A stretch of 10,305 nucleotides of DNA, from positions 1 through 10,305 of the forward strand of contig CAMDIP010000209.1 in assembly GCA_945899335.1 (NCBI GenBank), in the 5' to 3' direction. Position numbers and translations under genes: made by a program. Origin of the DNA: Bordetella parapertussis. Its GTDB lineage: Bacteria; Pseudomonadota; Gammaproteobacteria; Burkholderiales; Burkholderiaceae_C. Shown piece after piece: positions 7,938 through 10,305 of the stretch. Position 1 is the stretch's first letter; each line of letters begins with the position of its first letter. Below the pieces are notes generated by a model that was not told the origin of the DNA, did not search any database, and saw only the letters and a program-made list of their open reading frames with translations.

Positions 7938-8767
7938 ATCAAAGCCAACATCACCGCCAAAGGCAAAGTAGGTAAAAGTGCATCTATGCGATCTAGTATG
8001 CCACCGTGACCCGGTAAAAGTTGACTGCTGTCTTTGGCTCCTGCACTGCGTTTAACCAATGATTCAATTAAATCACCTGCCACGCTCATCATGACCAAAA
8101 AAAGCAGGCCTGATACCAACACCACGGATCCATGCGCATACAGTCTGTCAAAGATACTGCTAGATTGCCAAGAAAAATAGTCAGCTGCTGTCAGCCAAAC
8201 ATAAGAAAGCAAGAAAACACCGGCCACCGCCCCCCCAACACCCTCCCAAGTTTTTCCTGGACTGATATCAGGCGCTAATTTGTGTTTACCAAAAGCCTTG
8301 CCAGAAAAATAAGCCGCAATATCGGCCATCCAAACCACCAGAAGCACTGACATCAAAAAATCAATACTGAAAATTTTGGAAGTCATCAGCGCTAACCAAG
8401 TACAGCACAACAGAAGAACGCCAACACCCCACCTTAATACAAATGGTATTCGGGACCATCTCTGCACCCCGCCGGCTAACAAGAACCCAGCCAACAGAAC
8501 CCACAATCCACCCAGCAACAGCCAAAAAACTCGGTCAAAATAATTGAATAAATTAAGTTGCCAAACCAAAATACAAAACACCATGCAAAAAGCTGTCATC
8601 CACAAAGCAGATAGCAACCCCAGTTGATTCAACCGCCCCCACTCCCAGGCTGCAGCGCTTACCAAAACCATGCCAGCCAAAGCTATCCAGAAAGCATTCG
8701 GGTGGAAAAGCGCTGGAATCAAAATCCCCAACAATACCAACGCAGTCAAGATTCGCTGCTTAAGCAT
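7934..8767 (-). CDS. cdsA: Phosphatidate cytidylyltransferase CdsA
   Basis: CdsA is an inner-membrane enzyme that makes CDP-diacylglycerol from phosphatidate and CTP, the precursor of all major phospholipids. From the ATG at 8767 it is 277 residues, starting MLKQRILTALVLLGILIPAL. It is strongly hydrophobic, with about eight candidate membrane segments. The CDP-diglyceride synthetase signature is complete at 236-262, with its K-R pair, KD in GAKDSSQLLPGHGG, and DRID. Upstream, GKTWEG and the AFGKHKLAPDISPGK stretch match the family. The frame stays open for 23 codons upstream inside frr with a possible TTG, but the family starts at MLKQR, so I reject the longer form. The start lies only 13 bp after frr and has no good Shine-Dalgarno sequence. 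In related clusters uppS separates frr from cdsA; here it is missing. dxr overlaps the 3' end. Confidence 0.97.
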   Translation of the reverse strand: MLKQRILTALVLLGILIPALFHPNAFWIALAGMVLVSAAAWEWGRLNQLGLLSALWMTAFCMVFCILVWQLNLFNYFDRVFWLLLGGLWVLLAGFLLAGGVQRWSRIPFVLRWGVGVLLLCCTWLALMTSKIFSIDFLMSVLLVVWMADIAAYFSGKAFGKHKLAPDISPGKTWEGVGGAVAGVFLLSYVWLTAADYFSWQSSSIFDRLYAHGSVVLVSGLLFLVMMSVAGDLIESLVKRSAGAKDSSQLLPGHGGILDRIDALLPTLPLAVMLALI

Positions 8768-8780
8768 GGCTTCGCATGGA

Positions 8781-9341
8781 TTAAACCGCCATGATTTCTT
8801 GTTCTTTCGAGGCGATGAGTTTGTCGATATCGACAATGTGCTTATCGGTTACTTTTTGTATATCCGCCTCTGCTCGCTTTTGATCATCTTCAGAGGCTGA
8901 TTTGTCTTTCACCAGTTTTTTAACAGATTCGTTGGCGTCACGGCGCAAATTTCGTATAGCTACCTTGGCATTTTCTCCTTCAGTGCGGACCAACTTGGTC
9001 ATTTCCTTGCGGCGCTCTTCCGACATAGGCGGCATTGGTACACGAATCAAATCGCCCATAGAGGCTGGGTTGAGACCTAAATCACTTTCACGGATAGCTT
9101 TTTCAATCTTGGGGCCAAGGCCTTTTTCCCAAGGTTGAACGCTGATGGTGCGTGAATCGAGCAAAGATATATTGGCCACCTGAGATAGCGGCGTTGGGTT
9201 TCCGTAGTACTCCACCATCACGTGGTCGAGTAGACCAGGATTGGCACGTCCAGACCGAATTTTGGACAAGGTATTGCTGAATGCAGCAATCGATTGGTCC
9301 ATTTTGTTTTCTGTATTTTTTTTGATCTCTGCAATATCCAT
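8781..9341 (-). CDS. frr: Ribosome recycling factor Frr (RRF)
   Basis: RRF works with EF-G after termination to split the 70S post-termination complex and free the mRNA. The protein is 186 residues, the standard length, from the ATG at 9341. It starts [20 protein letters not shown]. The helical domain I carries [15 protein letters not shown] at 25-39. Domain II covers about 31-104 ([20 protein letters not shown]). [14 protein letters not shown] at 130-143 includes the conserved arginines that contact 23S rRNA. The C-terminal helix ends KEQEIMAV. A longer in-frame opening to 9473 would overlap pyrH with arginine-rich non-family sequence and is rejected; a good Shine-Dalgarno sequence selects 9341. 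pyrH ends 26 bp upstream. Confidence 0.98.
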   Translation of the reverse strand: MDIAEIKKNTENKMDQSIAAFSNTLSKIRSGRANPGLLDHVMVEYYGNPTPLSQVANISLLDSRTISVQPWEKGLGPKIEKAIRESDLGLNPASMGDLIRVPMPPMSEERRKEMTKLVRTEGENAKVAIRNLRRDANESVKKLVKDKSASEDDQKRAEADIQKVTDKHIVDIDKLIASKEQEIMAV

Positions 9342-9345
9342 CTTT

Positions 9346-9351
9346 TCCTCT
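9346..9351 (-). promoter_or_regulatory. Shine-Dalgarno sequence of frr
   Basis: AGAGGA lies four bases before the ATG at 9341, inside the 26-bp gap between pyrH and frr. It decides the frr start in favour of the family-length 186-residue protein over the longer open frame that runs back into pyrH. Confidence 0.8.
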
Positions 9352-9367
9352 TTGAGATTGACAGGCC

Positions 9368-10090
9368 TCAGGCAAACACCAATGTACCTTCGTCTTCGCC
9401 CATGACCACGCGCTTGAGAGCCCCGTGCTTGAAAATAGAAAATACCGTGATGGGGAGTTTTTGGTCCCGACATAAAGCAAATGCTGTGGCATCCATGATG
9501 CCTAAATTACCCTGAATGGCTTGATCAAAACTGATCTTGGCATAACGAGTAGCGGAAGCGTCCTTATTAGGGTCAGCAGAATACACACCGTCTACTTTGG
9601 TTGCCTTGAGTACCATTTCAGCACCAATTTCTGCACCCCTAAGCGCGGCTGCTGTGTCGGTGGTGAAAAAAGGGTTGCCGGTTCCTGCAGCAAAGACTAC
9701 CACCTTGCCTTCTTCCAAGTATTGCAATGCTTTGGGGCGTACATAGGGTTCCACCACTTGCTCAATCCCTATGGCAGACATGACACGTGCCGTCAATCCT
9801 GCCTTATTCATGGTGTCAGCAAGCGCTAATGCATTCATAACTGTTGCGAGCATACCCATGTAATCCGCTGTCGCGCGGTCCATACCCACAGACCCACCGG
9901 CAACACCTCTGAAAATATTGCCGCCACCAATCACGACAGCCACCTCTACCCCGAGACGGGTAATTTCCGCAATTTCTTCAACCATACGAACGATAGTGGC
10001 TCGGTTGATTCCAAAAGCATCATCCCCCATCAAAGCCTCGCCCGACAATTTCAGCAGTATCCGCTTATAAGCAGGTTTTTTTAATGTCAT
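9368..10090 (-). CDS. pyrH: Uridylate kinase PyrH (UMP kinase)
   Basis: PyrH phosphorylates UMP to UDP with ATP. It is the bacterial, hexameric, amino-acid-kinase-fold enzyme, activated by GTP and inhibited by UTP in studied members. The protein is 240 residues, the normal length. Motifs are KLSGEALMG at 14-22 (phosphate binding), GGGNIFRG at 55-62, [10 protein letters not shown] at 71-80 (UMP site), [13 protein letters not shown] at 136-148, and [16 protein letters not shown] in the ATP-binding part. The start has a strong GGAGG five bases upstream. The gene follows tsf, as in most bacteria, but a strong terminator stands between them. It may therefore have its own promoter, or the terminator may be leaky; I could not find a convincing promoter in the 44 bp available. 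Confidence 0.98.
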   Translation of the reverse strand: MTLKKPAYKRILLKLSGEALMGDDAFGINRATIVRMVEEIAEITRLGVEVAVVIGGGNIFRGVAGGSVGMDRATADYMGMLATVMNALALADTMNKAGLTARVMSAIGIEQVVEPYVRPKALQYLEEGKVVVFAAGTGNPFFTTDTAAALRGAEIGAEMVLKATKVDGVYSADPNKDASATRYAKISFDQAIQGNLGIMDATAFALCRDQKLPITVFSIFKHGALKRVVMGEDEGTLVFA

Positions 10091-10095
10091 TCAGG

Positions 10096-10100
10096 CCTCC
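10096..10100 (-). promoter_or_regulatory. Shine-Dalgarno sequence of pyrH
   Basis: GGAGG stands five bases before the pyrH ATG. It is the strongest ribosome binding site in the window and suits a gene that starts a transcript or must be reloaded after the upstream terminator. Confidence 0.8.
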
Positions 10101-10134
10101 AATGGAGTAAGAGTTTAACGAGTTAGTACAAGCC

Positions 10135-10160
10135 AAAAAAAGGGGACTTTCGTCCCCTTT
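10135..10160 (-). terminator. Rho-independent terminator after tsf
   Basis: On the minus strand a perfect 9-bp stem, AAAGGGGAC paired with GTCCCCTTT, encloses a GAAA tetraloop of the stable GNRA type. It runs straight into an uninterrupted run of seven T (three of them in the stem). It begins 7 bp after the tsf stop. On the plus strand the stem also ends in a short T run, but no plus-strand gene needs it. It probably ends most rpsB-tsf transcripts and separates them from pyrH onward. Confidence 0.92.
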
Positions 10161-10167
10161 GTAAACT

Positions 10168-10305
10168 TCAAGCAGATTGTTTAGCGGCAGCTACTTGGGC
10201 AGCCACCTCGGCGGCAAAGTCATCGACTTTGCGCTCAATGCCCTCCCCGACCACATAAAGTGTGAAGGACTTGACGGTGGTTTTGACCGACTGGAGCATT
10301 TGAGC
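10168..10305 (-). CDS. tsf: Elongation factor Ts, C-terminal end (cut by window edge)
   Basis: EF-Ts is the guanine nucleotide exchange factor of EF-Tu. Only the last 45 codons and the TGA stop are in the window. I translated them by hand; the fragment begins [20 protein letters not shown] and continues [20 protein letters not shown] before ending AKQSA. The [16 protein letters not shown] wording is the typical C-terminus of proteobacterial EF-Ts. The position directly upstream of pyrH and frr is the normal one (rpsB-tsf-pyrH-frr). A terminator follows immediately. The 5' part lies beyond position 10305. Confidence 0.95.
   Translation of the reverse strand, partial: AQMLQSVKTTVKSFTLYVVGEGIERKVDDFAAEVAAQVAAAKQSA

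Noticed and set aside
8768..8836. Upstream extension of cdsA from a TTG at 8836, adding 23 residues
   Set aside because: It overlaps frr and reads as polar non-family sequence ([18 protein letters not shown]). CdsA proteins of this type begin at MLKQR, encoded from 8767.
9342..9473. Longer frr reading frame from 9473
   Set aside because: It overlaps the 3' end of pyrH and gives arginine-rich sequence unlike RRF. The ATG at 9341 has a good AGAGGA ribosome binding site and gives the standard 186 residues.
9521..9829. Plus-strand open frame of 102 codons opposite pyrH
   Set aside because: It lies wholly antisense to a certain gene, resembles no family I recognise and has unstructured composition. 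It is a shadow frame. The other plus-strand frames, for example 5586-5864 and 663-899, are rejected for the same reason.
10091..10134. Candidate pyrH promoter using TTGTAC with TACTCC, or a T run with TAAACT
   Set aside because: The -10 matches are weak, the spacings poor, and the implied leader would be very short. The evidence is not strong enough to annotate.
1..10305. Mobile elements, CRISPR arrays, tRNA genes, phage or defence genes
   Set aside because: I looked for inverted or direct repeats, transposase motifs, repeat-spacer periodicity and foreign-looking genes and saw none. The window is contiguous core-genome coding sequence.

Overview
The window is one stretch of a bacterial chromosome. 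All twelve recognisable genes lie on the minus strand, packed with almost no intergenic space. Read in transcription order (right to left) they are the end of tsf, then pyrH, frr, cdsA, dxr, rseP, bamA, skp/ompH, lpxD, fabZ, lpxA and the start of lpxB. This is the conserved proteobacterial translation/envelope-biogenesis cluster. The protein wording fits Burkholderiales (Betaproteobacteria), perhaps a Comamonadaceae-like lineage. Examples are the mature BamA start LEPFQIQDIRIEGLQRTEPG, the Skp tail [20 protein letters not shown] and LpxB AVRGYVEVLRHYREI. Base composition looks moderate, in the 40s % GC by eye and uncounted, which is low for that order. The taxonomic call is inference from memory of the families, not from a search.

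Layout. Positions 10168-10305 hold the 3' end of tsf (elongation factor Ts), followed by a strong intrinsic terminator at 10135-10160. pyrH (UMP kinase) and frr (ribosome recycling factor) follow with clear Shine-Dalgarno sequences. cdsA (CDP-diacylglycerol synthase) begins only 13 bp after frr. dxr (MEP isoprenoid pathway) overlaps cdsA by 4 nt. rseP (site-2 protease), bamA (outer-membrane protein insertase) and skp (periplasmic chaperone) are joined by 1-nt stop/start overlaps or gaps of a few bases. lpxD, fabZ, lpxA and lpxB complete the early lipid A branch plus the shared beta-hydroxyacyl-ACP dehydratase. The longest non-coding stretch is the 77 bp between tsf and pyrH.

How the genes work together. 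PyrH supplies UDP, and through it the nucleotide pools behind UDP-GlcNAc and CDP-activated lipids. Frr recycles ribosomes. CdsA makes the phospholipid precursor CDP-diacylglycerol. Dxr commits carbon to isoprenoids, including the undecaprenyl carrier. RseP adjusts the envelope stress response. Skp carries unfolded outer-membrane proteins to BamA. FabZ, LpxA, LpxD and LpxB build the lipid A disaccharide for the same membrane.

I found no mobile element, CRISPR array, tRNA or evidently novel system; this is an ordinary core-genome region. The main departure is that uppS (undecaprenyl diphosphate synthase), which normally sits between frr and cdsA in this cluster, is absent. Smaller points are a methionine at the predicted acyl-chain ruler position of LpxA, weak or unusual starts for lpxD, lpxB, cdsA and bamA, and a terminator that separates tsf from the rest.
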